A DNA stretch of 64,000 nt from Acinetobacter calcoaceticus. GTDB taxonomy: Bacteria; Pseudomonadota; Gammaproteobacteria; Pseudomonadales; Moraxellaceae. This document shows positions 1 to 9,879 of this stretch, one piece after another. The position numbers and the translations under genes were made by a program. Where the stretch lies: the NCBI RefSeq assembly GCF_004345325.1, contig NZ_SLVJ01000017.1, positions 23,340 to 87,339 on the forward strand. Reading direction: 5' to 3'. The notes below the pieces were generated by a model, which was not told the DNA's origin, made no database searches, and was given only the letters and a program-made list of their open reading frames with translations. Every line of letters begins with the position of its first letter. Position 1 is the stretch's first letter.

Positions 1-1244
1 AATTGACCGCGTGGGACAATTTGGCCTTGCTCATCAACGATTTTGACTTCCAAATGTGGATGGATCTTGCCTACTGTATTGACCCGTCGTTCCAGTGAAT
101 CACTACTCAAGCTTTGGGTACAAATCGGTGAAGTTTCAGTCATGCCATAGCAGATAGTGATGTCTTTCATATGCATACGATCAATTACCCGCTGCATAAT
201 CTCCCCCGGACACAAACTGCCGCCCATGACCCCAGTTCTTAAACTGCTGAGATCAAATTGATCAAACTGTTCATGCTCCAAGATCGCGATAAACATGGTG
301 GGTACACCATAGGCCGCGGTACATTTTTCTTGTTCAATGGCTTCCAATGTTTCCAGTGGATGAAACACGGCGGATGGATAAACCATACATGCCCCATGGG
401 TCATGCAGGCAATATTGCCAATCACCATGGCAAAGCAATGAAATAACGGCACAGCAATACACACACGATCTTGCTGACTAAAGTGCATGGTCTCGGCAGC
501 AAAAAAAGCATTATTTAAAATATTGTGGTGGGTCAGCATGGTGCCTTTCGGGCTGCCGGTTGTGCCTGAGGTGAATTGAATATTGATCACATCATCAAAT
601 TGCAATGCTGCTGCGAGGGTCTGTAATTGTTGTCGTTGTACAGCCGTGGGTGCGCTGAGCAAATCACTAAAGCGATGTATTGCTGCATGCGCGGCTGAAT
701 CGATTTTAATTAAATGCTTTAAATGTGGTAAACGAGCAGATTGAATGATTTTATGCTGTGTCGCGGTAGCCGTGTGTGCAGACGAGGCATCTGCGGTGGC
801 AACTGCATTGAGTTCAGGAATCAGCTCGGTCAACACCTGCTGAAAATCAGTTTTTTTAAATCCAGTGGCAATCACCAATGCCTTACAGGACACTTTATTG
901 AGTACATATTCCAGCTCATAGTCTTTATACGCTGGGTTGAGATTCACCAAGATGATACCCGCTTTAAATGCGGCAAATTGGGTGATTGCCCATTCGGCAC
1001 AATTCGGTGCCCATATTCCTAAGCGATCACCTTTTTCAAGGCCCAATGCCAGTAAATGACACGCAAAAGCATCCACCTGCTGTTGTAATTCACGATAAGT
1101 GAGTCGAATCCCTTGAGCAACACTAACCACAGCATCATGATCTGCGTACTGCTCACAAGATTGATCAAACTTTGCACCCACGGTCATCCCCAAAAGAGGC
1201 AGTTGACTGGGGCCAGAGGCATAGCTTAAACCTTGCATCATCAT
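1..1244 (-). CDS. AMP-dependent acyl-CoA synthetase (partial, C-terminus beyond window edge)
   Basis: The frame stays open from the start at 1244 to the window edge, so about 414 N-terminal residues are visible and the C-terminal subdomain is missing. It is an adenylate-forming (ANL) enzyme that activates a carboxylic acid to an acyl-CoA through an acyl-AMP. The phosphate-binding loop reads [11 protein letters not shown] and the A5-type motif YGMTETSP is present. It is closely related along its whole visible length to the enzyme encoded at 1484-3193. Three consecutive ATG codons (1244, 1241, 1238) could start it; an AAGGAGT Shine-Dalgarno lies upstream of the first. The substrate is not deducible. 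Its place beside the liu genes suggests a short or branched acid such as isovalerate, or acetoacetate, but this is inference. Confidence 0.9.
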   Translation of the reverse strand, partial: MMMQGLSYASGPSQLPLLGMTVGAKFDQSCEQYADHDAVVSVAQGIRLTYRELQQQVDAFACHLLALGLEKGDRLGIWAPNCAEWAITQFAAFKAGIILVNLNPAYKDYELEYVLNKVSCKALVIATGFKKTDFQQVLTELIPELNAVATADASSAHTATATQHKIIQSARLPHLKHLIKIDSAAHAAIHRFSDLLSAPTAVQRQQLQTLAAALQFDDVINIQFTSGTTGSPKGTMLTHHNILNNAFFAAETMHFSQQDRVCIAVPLFHCFAMVIGNIACMTHGACMVYPSAVFHPLETLEAIEQEKCTAAYGVPTMFIAILEHEQFDQFDLSSLRTGVMGGSLCPGEIMQRVIDRMHMKDITICYGMTETSPICTQSLSSDSLERRVNTVGKIHPHLEVKIVDEQGQIVPRGQ

Positions 1245-1277
1245 TGAATATTACTCCTTGATTCTGTTTTCCATTTT

Positions 1278-1295
1278 TGAATATTTAACGATTCA
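1278..1295. promoter_or_regulatory. Imperfect inverted repeat resembling the liu operator
   Basis: TGAAT and ATTCA face each other across 8 bases, 34-51 bases upstream of the first synthetase start. The flanks (GAATATT, then GATTCACTTTTTT) resemble the perfect palindrome at 4015-4030, but the spacer is 4 bases longer. It could be a degenerate site for the same TetR-type regulator. Spacing matters for such dimers, so confidence is low. Confidence 0.25.
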
Positions 1296-1381
1296 CTTTT
1301 TTATTTTCCATCCATTTCATTATTTACCTGAAGCATCATGCCAGTTCAAGTTTTAAGAACCCTTAAGTAGTTAAAGCCTAA

Positions 1382-1457
1382 AGCCCTCTCCTAAATTAGG
1401 AGAGGGCTGGGTGAGGTTATTAGCCCTCATCCTAGCCTTCTCCCAGAGGGAGAAGGC
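1382..1457. repeat. Paired palindromes, REP-like intergenic element
   Basis: Two near-perfect palindromes lie between the tandem synthetase genes. The first runs 1382-1408 (arms AGCCCTCTCCTAA and TTAGGAGAGGGCT). The second runs 1435-1457 (arms GCCTTCTCCC and GGGAGAAGGC). Such paired CCCTCTCC-type hairpins resemble the repetitive extragenic palindromes found in many gammaproteobacteria. Each can also fold in RNA and could protect or end the transcript of the upstream gene (start 3193). Only a genome-wide count would show whether it is truly repetitive. Confidence 0.6.
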
Positions 1458-1483
1458 ATTTGTGGAGAAGGGATTTGTGGTGA

Positions 1484-3193
1484 TCAACTAAATTCATTCA
1501 CCAAATCAAGTTCTTCGCACATAAATTCACGGAGTTTGAATTTTTGTGCTTTGCCAGAAGCGGTCATCGGGAATTCATCAAAGAAGCGCACATAACGCGG
1601 CACTTTGTTGTGGGCGATGTGCTCACTACAGAACTTACGAATCGACTCAACACTGACCTCATGCTGCTCAGGTAAATGATCATGCAAGATGATGCAAGCA
1701 CATAATTCTTCACCATAACGCGCATCAGGCAGACCAACCACTTGCACATCACTGACATCGGGATGGGTATAGAGGAAATCTTCAATCTCTTTTGGAAACA
1801 GATTTTCACCGCCACGGATCACCACATCTTTAATGCGGCCTTTGATCTTGATGAAATCGCTTTCATCCATCTCAGCGATATCGCCGGTGTGCATCCAGTT
1901 GGCGGCATCGATCACTTCCTGCGTTTTTTCAGTATCATCCCAATAGCCCATCATCACTGAATAGCCACGGACACACAGCTCACCCAATTGACCACGAGGC
2001 ACCACTTTTCCATGCTCATCGATGATCTTAATTTCTAAATGGGGATGGACCCGCCCGACACTGCCGACACGATTTTCAATCGAATCCGTGGTCGAACTCT
2101 GCGCACTCACTGGTGCTGTTTCCGTCATGCCATAGCAGATGGTGATGTCTTTCATATGCATACGGTCGATAACACGCTGCATAATTTCACGTGGACATGG
2201 ACTTCCTGCCATGATCCCCGTTCTGAGGCTACTCAGATCAAATTGATCAAACTGTTCATGTTCTAAGATGCCAATAAACATGGTCGGTACGCCATATGCA
2301 GCCGTACAGCGTTCTTGTTGAATGGCTTTTAAGGTTTCTAGCGGATTGAACACTGCCGCTGGATAGACCATGGTTGAACCGTGGGTAATACAGGCCAGAT
2401 TACCCATGACCATGCCAAAGCAATGGAATAACGGCACTGAGATACAGACCCGATCTTTTGCTGTGAGATGGATACTTTCCCCGACAAAGTGACCATTATT
2501 TAAAATATTATTGTGGGTCAGCATGGTGCCTTTGGGATTGCCAGTGGTCCCCGAGGTAAACTGAATATTCACCGTTTCATCAAACTGCAAACCTGCCGCA
2601 ACGTCTTTGAGTTGCTGCAATTGTTCATCGCTCGGTGTTGTCATTAAGTCAGCAAAACGGTAAATGCCATTATGCTCAGCATCGTCAATTTTAATAACAT
2701 ATTTCAAATGCGGTAAGCGTGCTGCATCTAACTGTTTATCGGCACGGCTATTGGTTGCGAGTTCGGGTGCCAACTGACTCAGAATGATCTGATAATCTGT
2801 GGTTTTAAATGCAGATGCAATCACCAAAGCCTTGCAAGAAACTTTGTTGAGTACATATTCAAGTTCATAGCTTTTATAGGCTGGATTGAGATTGACCAAG
2901 ACGATACCGGCTTTAAATGCGGCAAATTGGGTAATCGCCCATTCCACACAGTTTGGTGACCAGATCCCCAGACGGTCGCCCTTTTCCAACCCTAATTTCA
3001 GTAAACTACAGGCAAAAGCATCGACTTTTTGTTGTAGTTCTCGATAACTCAATCGAATGTTCTGGTGCAAACTCACAATGGCATCTTGCTCAGCATAACG
3101 CTGACAAGAAAGATCAAATTGATCACCTATCGTCATCCCCAAAAGGGGGTGGCTGCTCGCGCCAGAGGCATAACTTAATCGTTGTTGGGTCAT
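1484..3193 (-). CDS. AMP-dependent acyl-CoA synthetase
   Basis: This 569-residue ANL enzyme should form acyl-CoA from a free acid, ATP and CoA in the cytoplasm. The phosphate-binding loop TSGTTGNPKGT, the A5 motif YGMTETAP, the hinge region around GRIKDVVIRGGENLFPKEI and the C-terminal catalytic lysine context SGKAQKFKLRE are all visible, so it is intact. The length is typical for the medium-chain/FadD-like branch. An AAGGAGT ribosome site lies 9 bases before the ATG. It is a paralogue of the adjacent partial gene on the same strand, so the pair arose by tandem duplication. Its neighbours are a TetR regulator and the liu operon, which suggests a role in leucine or branched-acid catabolism. 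The substrate is not shown by the sequence. Confidence 0.92.
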   Translation of the reverse strand: MTQQRLSYASGASSHPLLGMTIGDQFDLSCQRYAEQDAIVSLHQNIRLSYRELQQKVDAFACSLLKLGLEKGDRLGIWSPNCVEWAITQFAAFKAGIVLVNLNPAYKSYELEYVLNKVSCKALVIASAFKTTDYQIILSQLAPELATNSRADKQLDAARLPHLKYVIKIDDAEHNGIYRFADLMTTPSDEQLQQLKDVAAGLQFDETVNIQFTSGTTGNPKGTMLTHNNILNNGHFVGESIHLTAKDRVCISVPLFHCFGMVMGNLACITHGSTMVYPAAVFNPLETLKAIQQERCTAAYGVPTMFIGILEHEQFDQFDLSSLRTGIMAGSPCPREIMQRVIDRMHMKDITICYGMTETAPVSAQSSTTDSIENRVGSVGRVHPHLEIKIIDEHGKVVPRGQLGELCVRGYSVMMGYWDDTEKTQEVIDAANWMHTGDIAEMDESDFIKIKGRIKDVVIRGGENLFPKEIEDFLYTHPDVSDVQVVGLPDARYGEELCACIILHDHLPEQHEVSVESIRKFCSEHIAHNKVPRYVRFFDEFPMTASGKAQKFKLREFMCEELDLVNEFS

Positions 3194-3327
3194 TGAATCT
3201 TACTCCTTGATTCCTTCTAAATTGTCACTTCACTCTTTTAATTGTGTTTCAGTGTCAACCCAGTAATTACGCCTTGCTGCATCTCTGTCCATAGATTGCC
3301 GCGCAATGTCCGACCCCACACCAGATT

Positions 3328-3960
3328 TTAACTGGCGTTGGGGGCTAATCGGAGCACAGCATTGACACAAAAATCGGCAACATGTTTGACAAAGTCGTCC
3401 TTATCGATTTGATCAAAGTCGTCATGTAAGGTTGGATTTAAAGGTTCGATCACCACAAAAGTCATGGCACCGACCACACATAGAGAAGCTGTGTTTAAAT
3501 CCTCAAAATCAAACTCTCCGCTCTGTTTACCTTCTGCTAAAATTTGATTTATGCTTTGTTTGATCAATTGCTTACTGCGATATCGCTCATGTTCAAGCAC
3601 CGGGTCAACCGGTTCAAACATCAGTGAGAACGACAGTTGAGGACTGTTCATGGCACGTTTTACAAAGGTTGTCACCGCCTTATGTAATTTCTGTTTTGCA
3701 TTCAACTTAGACACCGCAATCACATTCAAAATTTGAATTTCATGCTGGATCGCCGCCGATAAAACTTCGATTAACACTTGGCTTTTATTTTCAAAATAGC
3801 GATAGACCAAACCACTGGACACGCCAGCACGTTCAGCAATTGCTTGGATCTGTGCATCTTTAATCCCACCTGACGCAATCAACTCACGAGCAGACTGCAA
3901 AATCGTGCTGCGATTCTGTTCCATTCGTTCCTGCATCAAAGAAGATCGTTTATAGCTCAT
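3328..3960 (-). CDS. TetR/AcrR family transcriptional regulator (probable liu regulator)
   Basis: This is a repressor of the TetR type with about 210 residues. The N-terminal helix-turn-helix is clear: AIAERAGVSSGLVYRYFENK carries the usual recognition-helix pattern, and it is followed by a variable ligand-binding domain. The start at 3960 (MSYKRSSLMQE) is chosen because GAGG sits 7 bases before it; an upstream in-frame ATG at 4011 lacks a ribosome site and would run into the palindrome region. The gene is divergent from liuA, and the perfect inverted repeat at 4015-4030 lies between the two, so autoregulation plus control of liuABCDE is the simplest reading. The inducer is unknown; an acyl-CoA of the leucine pathway is plausible. 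Confidence 0.85.
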   Translation of the reverse strand: MSYKRSSLMQERMEQNRSTILQSARELIASGGIKDAQIQAIAERAGVSSGLVYRYFENKSQVLIEVLSAAIQHEIQILNVIAVSKLNAKQKLHKAVTTFVKRAMNSPQLSFSLMFEPVDPVLEHERYRSKQLIKQSINQILAEGKQSGEFDFEDLNTASLCVVGAMTFVVIEPLNPTLHDDFDQIDKDDFVKHVADFCVNAVLRLAPNAS

Positions 3961-4014
3961 GTTTTTTCCTCTATTGGCATTCTCAACCAATTGAAATGAA
4001 TTGTAAATCATTTT

Positions 4015-4030
4015 GTGAATATTGATTCAC
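4015..4030. promoter_or_regulatory. Perfect 16-bp palindromic operator between tetR and liuA
   Basis: GTGAAT and ATTCAC form a perfect inverted repeat around the 4-base centre ATTG. It lies in the divergent promoter region, 55 bases upstream of the regulator start and 125 bases upstream of the liuA start. Its size and symmetry suit a TetR-family dimer. Binding has not been shown. Confidence 0.6.
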
Positions 4031-4155
4031 TTTTTTAAAAAATAGCTGTATTGTACAAATGCACGCTGCGTGATGTCCCTCGTTTTAGCCGATATATCAG
4101 CAGTCGCACACCCGTTTAAGGACATACAAATATAACTGTTAGGATGAAAACAGAT

Positions 4156-5328
4156 ATGAACCTAAATAGCATAAACTTCGGATTAGATGAAACATTAATC
4201 GCGCTACGTGATTCTGTTGCAGCCTTCTGTGCCAAAGAAATTAAACCGATTGCTCAACACGTCGATCAATCCAACATCTTCCCTGCTGAACTTTGGAAAA
4301 AGATGGGTGATATGGGATTGATGGGAATGACGGTCAGCGAAGAGTATGGCGGCACCAATCTGGGGTATTTGGCACATATCATTGTGATGCAAGAAATCTC
4401 ACGTGCATCAGCAGCTATTGGCCTGTCTTACGGTGCCCATTCTAACCTATGTATCAACCAAATTAACCGTAACGGCAATAGCGAACAAAAACAGCGCTTC
4501 TTACCGAAGCTGATTTCAGGTGATTTTGTCGGTGCTTTGGCCATGTCCGAACCCAATGCTGGTTCTGATGTGGTCAGCATGAAGTTACGTGCTGAAGATC
4601 AAGGCGATCACTTTGTGCTGAATGGTTCCAAGATGTGGATCACCAATGGTGGTGATGCCGATGTGTTGGTGGTCTATGCCAAAACCGATCTCAATGCTGG
4701 CTCTCATGGCATGACCGCATTCTTGGTTGAAAAAGACATGCCTGGTTTTAGTCATGGTACCCATTTAGATAAATTGGGTATGCGCGGTTCCAACACCTAT
4801 CCGCTGTTTTTTGACAATGTCAAAGTACCGCGTGAAAACGTGCTTGGCGGTGTAGGCAACGGTGTCAAAGTATTGATGAGCGGTCTGGACTATGAACGTG
4901 CAGTACTCAGTGCTGGCCCACTCGGAATTATGGATGCTTGCTTGGACGAAGTGATTCCATACATCCATGACCGTAAACAGTTTGGTCAAGCATTGGGTGA
5001 ATTCCAATTGATGCAGGGCAAGATTGCCGATATGTATTCAACTTGGTTGGCCTGTAAAGCTTTGGTTTATGCCGTGGGTGCTGCCTGTGACAAAGCGGAT
5101 CATGACCGTAGCCTACGCAAAGATGCGGCCAGTGCCATTTTATATGCTGCGGAAAAAGCCACTTGGATGGCAGGTGAAGCCATACAAACCTTAGGTGGTA
5201 ATGGTTATATCAATGAATACAACACCGGTCGTCTATGGCGTGATGCAAAACTCTATGAAATCGGCGCAGGTACTTCAGAAATTCGTCGTATGTTGATTGG
5301 TCGTGAGTTATTTAACGAAACCAAATAA
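4156..5328 (+). CDS. liuA: Isovaleryl-CoA dehydrogenase
   Basis: The product oxidises isovaleryl-CoA to 3-methylcrotonyl-CoA using FAD, the first committed step of leucine breakdown after the branched-chain keto acid dehydrogenase. The acyl-CoA dehydrogenase signatures are present ([11 protein letters not shown], the WITNG segment, and the C-terminal [12 protein letters not shown]). The catalytic glutamate lies in [14 protein letters not shown] at about residue 247, the position that separates isovaleryl-CoA dehydrogenases from other family members. I start at 4156, where AGGA lies 11 bases upstream; the in-frame ATG at 4144 has no ribosome site. The 390-residue length fits the family. It is the first gene of liuABCDE. 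Confidence 0.93.
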   Translation: MNLNSINFGLDETLIALRDSVAAFCAKEIKPIAQHVDQSNIFPAELWKKMGDMGLMGMTVSEEYGGTNLGYLAHIIVMQEISRASAAIGLSYGAHSNLCINQINRNGNSEQKQRFLPKLISGDFVGALAMSEPNAGSDVVSMKLRAEDQGDHFVLNGSKMWITNGGDADVLVVYAKTDLNAGSHGMTAFLVEKDMPGFSHGTHLDKLGMRGSNTYPLFFDNVKVPRENVLGGVGNGVKVLMSGLDYERAVLSAGPLGIMDACLDEVIPYIHDRKQFGQALGEFQLMQGKIADMYSTWLACKALVYAVGAACDKADHDRSLRKDAASAILYAAEKATWMAGEAIQTLGGNGYINEYNTGRLWRDAKLYEIGAGTSEIRRMLIGRELFNETK

Positions 5329-5363
5329 CAACTCTATGTAATACACCGCATCAATGCTTAGAC

Positions 5364-5394
5364 AGCAGATCTTCGACGACATCGAAGCTCTGCT
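5364..5394 (+). promoter_or_regulatory. Intercistronic hairpin between liuA and liuB
   Basis: AGCAGATCTTCGA (5364-5376) pairs with TCGAAGCTCTGCT (5382-5394), 12 of 13 positions, around a 5-base loop. No T-run follows, so it is not a standard terminator. It ends 34 bases before the liuB start and could stabilise the upstream message or tune liuB translation. Confidence 0.55.
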
Positions 5395-5428
5395 CGCCAG
5401 CGCTAAAGACCGAATAAGGATATGCAGG

Positions 5429-7045
5429 ATGAATCAACTCACCAGCAAGCTCAATACACGAAGTGAAGACTTTAAAAACAATCAAGCTGCGATGCAGAAG
5501 ATCGTGGCCGACTTAAAACAAGTGACCAATAAAATTGCCTTGGGCGGTGGTGATCTAGCGCGGGCAAAACATTTGGCACGAGGAAAATTATTGGCACGTG
5601 ACCGTATTAATCATTTGATTGATGCCGGCAGTGCATTTTTAGAAATTGGGCAACTCGCCGCCCATGCCGTATATGCAGATGATGTGCCTGCAGCGGGTGT
5701 GGTGGCTGGTATCGGACAAGTGCATGGCATTAGCTGCATGATTGTCGCCAACGATGCCACAGTGAAAGGCGGAACTTATTATCCGCTCACCGTTAAAAAA
5801 CATTTGCGCGCCCAAGAAATTGCTGAGCAAAACCGCTTACCGTGTATCTATCTGGTGGATTCAGGCGGTGCCTATCTGCCGATGCAGGATGAAGTTTTCC
5901 CTGACCGTGATCATTTTGGACGTATTTTCTACAACCAAGCACGCATGTCGAGCCAAGGCATTGCCCAAATCGCCGTGGTGATGGGCAGTTGTACCGCAGG
6001 TGGTGCCTATGTGCCAGCCATGTCAGATGAAACCATTATTGTCCGCCAACAAGGGACCATTTTCCTCGGTGGCCCACCGTTGGTCAAAGCCGCGACTGGC
6101 GAAGTGGTCAGCAGTGAAGACCTTGGTGGTGGTGATGTCCATACCCGTCTTTCTGGGGTGGCCGATCATTTGGCTGAAAATGATCAACATGCCTTAGAAA
6201 TCGCACGCAATATTGTCGCCAATCTCAACCTTGATCCAGCGCAACTGAATAAAAGTGCTCCTAGCGCCGAGATCGAAGCACCACTCTACCCTGCTGAAGA
6301 ATTGTATGGCGTGATCCCATGTGATTCACGTAAACCATTTGATGTCCGTGAAGTGATTGCGCGATTGGTCGATGGTTCAAAATTCGATGAGTTTAAAGCA
6401 CGTTTTGGCTCAACCTTGGTCACAGGTTTCGCCAAACTCTATGGTATGCCGGTCGGGATCATTGCCAATAACGGGATTTTATTTTCTGAATCGGCACAAA
6501 AAGGCGCGCATTTTATTGAACTGTGCTGCCAACGCAAGATTCCACTGTTGTTTGTGCAAAACATTACTGGCTTTATGGTCGGTCGCCAATACGAAAATGA
6601 AGGTATCGCCAAACACGGTGCCAAATTGGTTATGGCGGTGGCCAATGCCAATGTCCCTAAGTTGACTTTAATCATTGGCGGATCTTTTGGTGCAGGCAAC
6701 TACGGCATGTGTGGTCGTGCCTATTCTCCACGGATGTTATGGACTTGGCCGAACTCACGCATCTCGGTGATGGGCGGTGAACAAGCAGCCAGCGTGCTGT
6801 CAACCTTGAAACGCGATCAAATTGAAATGAAAGGTGACACTTGGTCAACTGAGCAAGAAGATCAGTTTAAACAACCGATCCGTGATCAGTATGAATTACA
6901 AGGCCACCCTTACTATTCATCCGCACGACTTTGGGATGATGGTGTCATTGATCCAGCGCAGTCTAGACATGTATTGGGCCTGAGTTTAGCTGCGGCATTA
7001 ACCGCCCCAATTCAAGAGACAAAATTTGGCGTGTTCCGCATGTAA
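5429..7045 (+). CDS. liuB: Methylcrotonyl-CoA carboxylase, beta (carboxyltransferase) subunit
   Basis: This subunit transfers the carboxyl group from carboxybiotin to 3-methylcrotonyl-CoA, giving 3-methylglutaconyl-CoA. It is a two-lobed crotonase-like carboxyltransferase of 538 residues from the chosen start. The oxyanion and glycine-rich segments are visible ([42 protein letters not shown]). The frame opens at 5354, but the start at 5429 ([10 protein letters not shown]) has AAGGA 8 bases upstream and gives the usual family length; the longer version would read through the hairpin at 5364-5394. It works with the biotin-bearing LiuD subunit three genes on. The stop is 10 bases before liuC. 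Confidence 0.93.
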   Translation: MNQLTSKLNTRSEDFKNNQAAMQKIVADLKQVTNKIALGGGDLARAKHLARGKLLARDRINHLIDAGSAFLEIGQLAAHAVYADDVPAAGVVAGIGQVHGISCMIVANDATVKGGTYYPLTVKKHLRAQEIAEQNRLPCIYLVDSGGAYLPMQDEVFPDRDHFGRIFYNQARMSSQGIAQIAVVMGSCTAGGAYVPAMSDETIIVRQQGTIFLGGPPLVKAATGEVVSSEDLGGGDVHTRLSGVADHLAENDQHALEIARNIVANLNLDPAQLNKSAPSAEIEAPLYPAEELYGVIPCDSRKPFDVREVIARLVDGSKFDEFKARFGSTLVTGFAKLYGMPVGIIANNGILFSESAQKGAHFIELCCQRKIPLLFVQNITGFMVGRQYENEGIAKHGAKLVMAVANANVPKLTLIIGGSFGAGNYGMCGRAYSPRMLWTWPNSRISVMGGEQAASVLSTLKRDQIEMKGDTWSTEQEDQFKQPIRDQYELQGHPYYSSARLWDDGVIDPAQSRHVLGLSLAAALTAPIQETKFGVFRM

Positions 7046-7055
7046 GAGGTGAGCT

Positions 7056-7859
7056 ATGGACTTTCAATATTTAAAACTCGAATTTAAAGCACAAGTTGCC
7101 ACCATTTGGCTGAATCGCCCAGAATTACACAATGCGTTTAATTCGACGGTGATCGAAGAACTGCATGCCTGCCTCGAACATTTACAAGACCGTGATGATG
7201 TTCGTGTGGTGATCTTGGCCGGTCGCGGCAAAAGCTTCTCCGCCGGTGCCGATCTCAATTGGATGAAACAGGCAGGTATGGCCTCAACTGAGGAAAATCA
7301 AGCCGATGCACTGAAACTTGCACAAATGTTGCAACGCCTCGCCACCTTAAAACATCCGACCATTGCCCGTGTACATGGCTTGGCTTTGGGTGGTGGTATG
7401 GGCTTGGCAGCGGCTTGTGATATTTGTATCGCCAGTGACAATGCCCAATTTGCCACTTCAGAAGTGCGTTTGGGCCTTGCGCCATCGACCATCAGCCCCT
7501 ATGTGATTCGTGCCATTGGTGTGCGTCAAGCATCACGCTATTTCTTGACCGCTGAACGTATCTCCGTTATCCAAGCCCATGCGATTGGATTGGTGCATGA
7601 GCGTAGCACCATGGATCAATTGGACAGTACGGTTCAGAAAATAGTGCAAAGTTTGTTAATGGGTGGGCCTCAAGCACAAGCCGCCTCCAAACAATTGATA
7701 GCCATGGTCGAAGCTGAAACGATTGATGCGACGTTGATCCACAAAACTGCACAACATATCGCCGAGGTTCGTCAGGGAGACGAAGCCAAAGCTGGCTTGA
7801 CTGCATTTTTAAACAAACACAGCCCTACGTGGATCAAAACCACCGCAGAACAAGAATAA
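7056..7859 (+). CDS. liuC: Methylglutaconyl-CoA hydratase (enoyl-CoA hydratase family)
   Basis: This 267-residue crotonase-fold enzyme should hydrate 3-methylglutaconyl-CoA to 3-hydroxy-3-methylglutaryl-CoA. The family landmarks are visible: LAGRGKSFSAGADLNWM near residues 54-70 and the oxyanion-hole helix VHGLALGGGMGLAAACD, with the substrate-binding FATSEVRLGLAPSTISPYV after it. The sequence alone cannot exclude another enoyl-CoA substrate, but the position between the two carboxylase subunit genes fixes the assignment. AGAGGTGA precedes the ATG. The gap to liuD is 10 bases, which suggests translational coupling. Confidence 0.92.
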   Translation: MDFQYLKLEFKAQVATIWLNRPELHNAFNSTVIEELHACLEHLQDRDDVRVVILAGRGKSFSAGADLNWMKQAGMASTEENQADALKLAQMLQRLATLKHPTIARVHGLALGGGMGLAAACDICIASDNAQFATSEVRLGLAPSTISPYVIRAIGVRQASRYFLTAERISVIQAHAIGLVHERSTMDQLDSTVQKIVQSLLMGGPQAQAASKQLIAMVEAETIDATLIHKTAQHIAEVRQGDEAKAGLTAFLNKHSPTWIKTTAEQE

Positions 7860-7869
7860 GGATAGAGAT

Positions 7870-9879
7870 ATGTTCGAGAAAATATTAATTGCCAACCGTG
7901 GTGAGATTGCCTGCCGTGTGATTCGGACTGCGAAAAAATTGGGGATCGCCACCGTCGCGGTGTATTCAGATGCAGATGCTCAATCGCAACATGTAAAACA
8001 AGCCGATCAAGCCATTTATATTGGTGAATCCCCTGCTGCACAAAGCTATTTGCAGATTGATCGTATTATTCAAGCCGCCTTGGATACAGGTGCGCAAGCG
8101 ATTCACCCCGGTTATGGCTTCTTGTCTGAAAATGATCAATTTGCCCTCGCCTGTGAAAAAAATGGCTTGGTGTTTATCGGCCCACCTGTTGCAGCAATCT
8201 TGGCGATGGGCTTGAAATCCACCTCCAAAGCATTGATGGAAAAAGCTGGTGTACCACTGACCCCGGGTTATCACGGCGACAATCAACAGGCTGATTTTTT
8301 AAAACAGCAAGCAGATATCATCGGCTATCCCGTCCTGATCAAAGCCAGTGCTGGTGGTGGTGGTAAAGGCATGCGCTTGGTTGAGCGTGAGCAAGACTTC
8401 CTGCAAGCCTTATCATCCTGTAAGAGCGAAGCCAAATCTAGCTTTGGCAATGACGATGTCTTGGTTGAACGCTATGTGGTCAATCCGCGTCATATCGAAG
8501 TACAAGTTTTTGCTGACCAACATGGCAATTGTGTGCACCTATTTGAACGTGATTGTTCGGTACAACGCCGCCATCAAAAAGTCCTCGAAGAAGCACCTGC
8601 ACCGCAAATGCCTGAAGAAAAATTGGTTCAGATGCGTCAAGCGGCAATCGAAGCTGCACGTGCAGTGAACTATGTCGGTGCGGGCACAGTCGAGTTTATC
8701 GTGGAGCAAGACGGCACGGCCTATTTCATGGAAATGAATACCCGTTTGCAAGTTGAGCATCCAGTGACTGAAATGATCACTGGCCAAGACTTGGTTGAAT
8801 GGCAATTGCGTGTTGCAGCGGGTGAGCCATTACCCAAACAGCAACATGAATTACAGGTCAATGGTCACGCGCTCGAAGCGCGGGTCTATGCCGAAGAACC
8901 TGAAAAGGACTTCCTGCCTGCGATTGGCAAGATCAGTTATTTGCATTATCCAGAACAAAACCAACATGTACGTGTCGATAGCGGCATCGTACAAGGTGAT
9001 GAGATCACCACTTTCTACGACCCAATGATTGCCAAATTGATCGTATGGGCACCGAATCGTGAAGCGGCACTGATCCAAATGCACCGTGCCCTCGGTGAGT
9101 TCCATGTCGAAGGTCTGGGCAATAACATTGCCTTTCTTGATCGAATCGTGCGTTGTGATTCCTTTAAAAATGCTGAATTGGATACCAACCTCATTCAACG
9201 TGAACAGCAGGCCCTGTTTGATTTTGCCCAGCACACTGATGCCAAGTTAGTGGCTTCAGCTGCATTGATCGAATTATTACTGCGTTTACAACACAACCAG
9301 ACCCAGCATGCTTCGATCTGGAACAGCGCACCTTTATGGCGGATCAACATCCAACATGAATATGTGATTGAGTTTAGCCAAGCAGAACAGGCACATCTGG
9401 TACGTTTCTCGCCTGCTGCCAGTGGTGATGGCTTTATCGCTGATGTGGATCAACACAGATTTGAAATTTCAGGATCATTGATTGCAGCCCACCAAGCCAG
9501 ACTCGATGTGGATCAAAAACAATTTGGTCTGACCTTTAGCCGTAGTCCGCACTGTTTAACGGTATTCCAAGACAGCCAAAGTTATAAGTTTGATTTTGCT
9601 CAACAGCTCTATGGTCAAGATGATGACCAAGGCAATGATGCAGGACTCAAAGCGCCAATGCCGGGTGTCATTACCCAAGTCATGGTCAGCACCGGCAGTG
9701 TGGTGAAAAAAGATGACATTTTACTGACCCTTGAAGCGATGAAAATCGAATATGCCATTCGCGCACCGCAAGATGGCACTATCACGGCCAGTTTTTTCCA
9801 AGTCGGAGATCAAGTCAAATCAGGCGATGAGTTGGTGGAATTCACCGCGACTGAGCCGGTTGCGGAGTCTGTAGTATGA
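7870..9879 (+). CDS. liuD: Methylcrotonyl-CoA carboxylase, alpha (biotin carboxylase/BCCP) subunit
   Basis: This 669-residue subunit carboxylates its own biotin using ATP and bicarbonate. In order it has a biotin carboxylase domain (start MFEKILIANRGEIACRV; ATP-grasp loop KASAGGGGKGMR near residue 164; EMNTRLQVEHPVTE), a less conserved middle region that should dock the beta subunit, and a C-terminal biotinyl domain with the biotin lysine in LEAMKIEY. The usual EAMKM motif has Ile in place of Met after the lysine, which is common in 3-methylcrotonyl carboxylases. AAGGATAGAG lies before the ATG. It overlaps liuE by 4 bases (ATGA). Confidence 0.94.
   Translation: MFEKILIANRGEIACRVIRTAKKLGIATVAVYSDADAQSQHVKQADQAIYIGESPAAQSYLQIDRIIQAALDTGAQAIHPGYGFLSENDQFALACEKNGLVFIGPPVAAILAMGLKSTSKALMEKAGVPLTPGYHGDNQQADFLKQQADIIGYPVLIKASAGGGGKGMRLVEREQDFLQALSSCKSEAKSSFGNDDVLVERYVVNPRHIEVQVFADQHGNCVHLFERDCSVQRRHQKVLEEAPAPQMPEEKLVQMRQAAIEAARAVNYVGAGTVEFIVEQDGTAYFMEMNTRLQVEHPVTEMITGQDLVEWQLRVAAGEPLPKQQHELQVNGHALEARVYAEEPEKDFLPAIGKISYLHYPEQNQHVRVDSGIVQGDEITTFYDPMIAKLIVWAPNREAALIQMHRALGEFHVEGLGNNIAFLDRIVRCDSFKNAELDTNLIQREQQALFDFAQHTDAKLVASAALIELLLRLQHNQTQHASIWNSAPLWRINIQHEYVIEFSQAEQAHLVRFSPAASGDGFIADVDQHRFEISGSLIAAHQARLDVDQKQFGLTFSRSPHCLTVFQDSQSYKFDFAQQLYGQDDDQGNDAGLKAPMPGVITQVMVSTGSVVKKDDILLTLEAMKIEYAIRAPQDGTITASFFQVGDQVKSGDELVEFTATEPVAESVV

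Noticed and set aside
5354..5428. 25-codon N-terminal extension of LiuB
   Set aside because: It reads through the hairpin, has no ribosome site and exceeds the family length; the start at 5429 is better.
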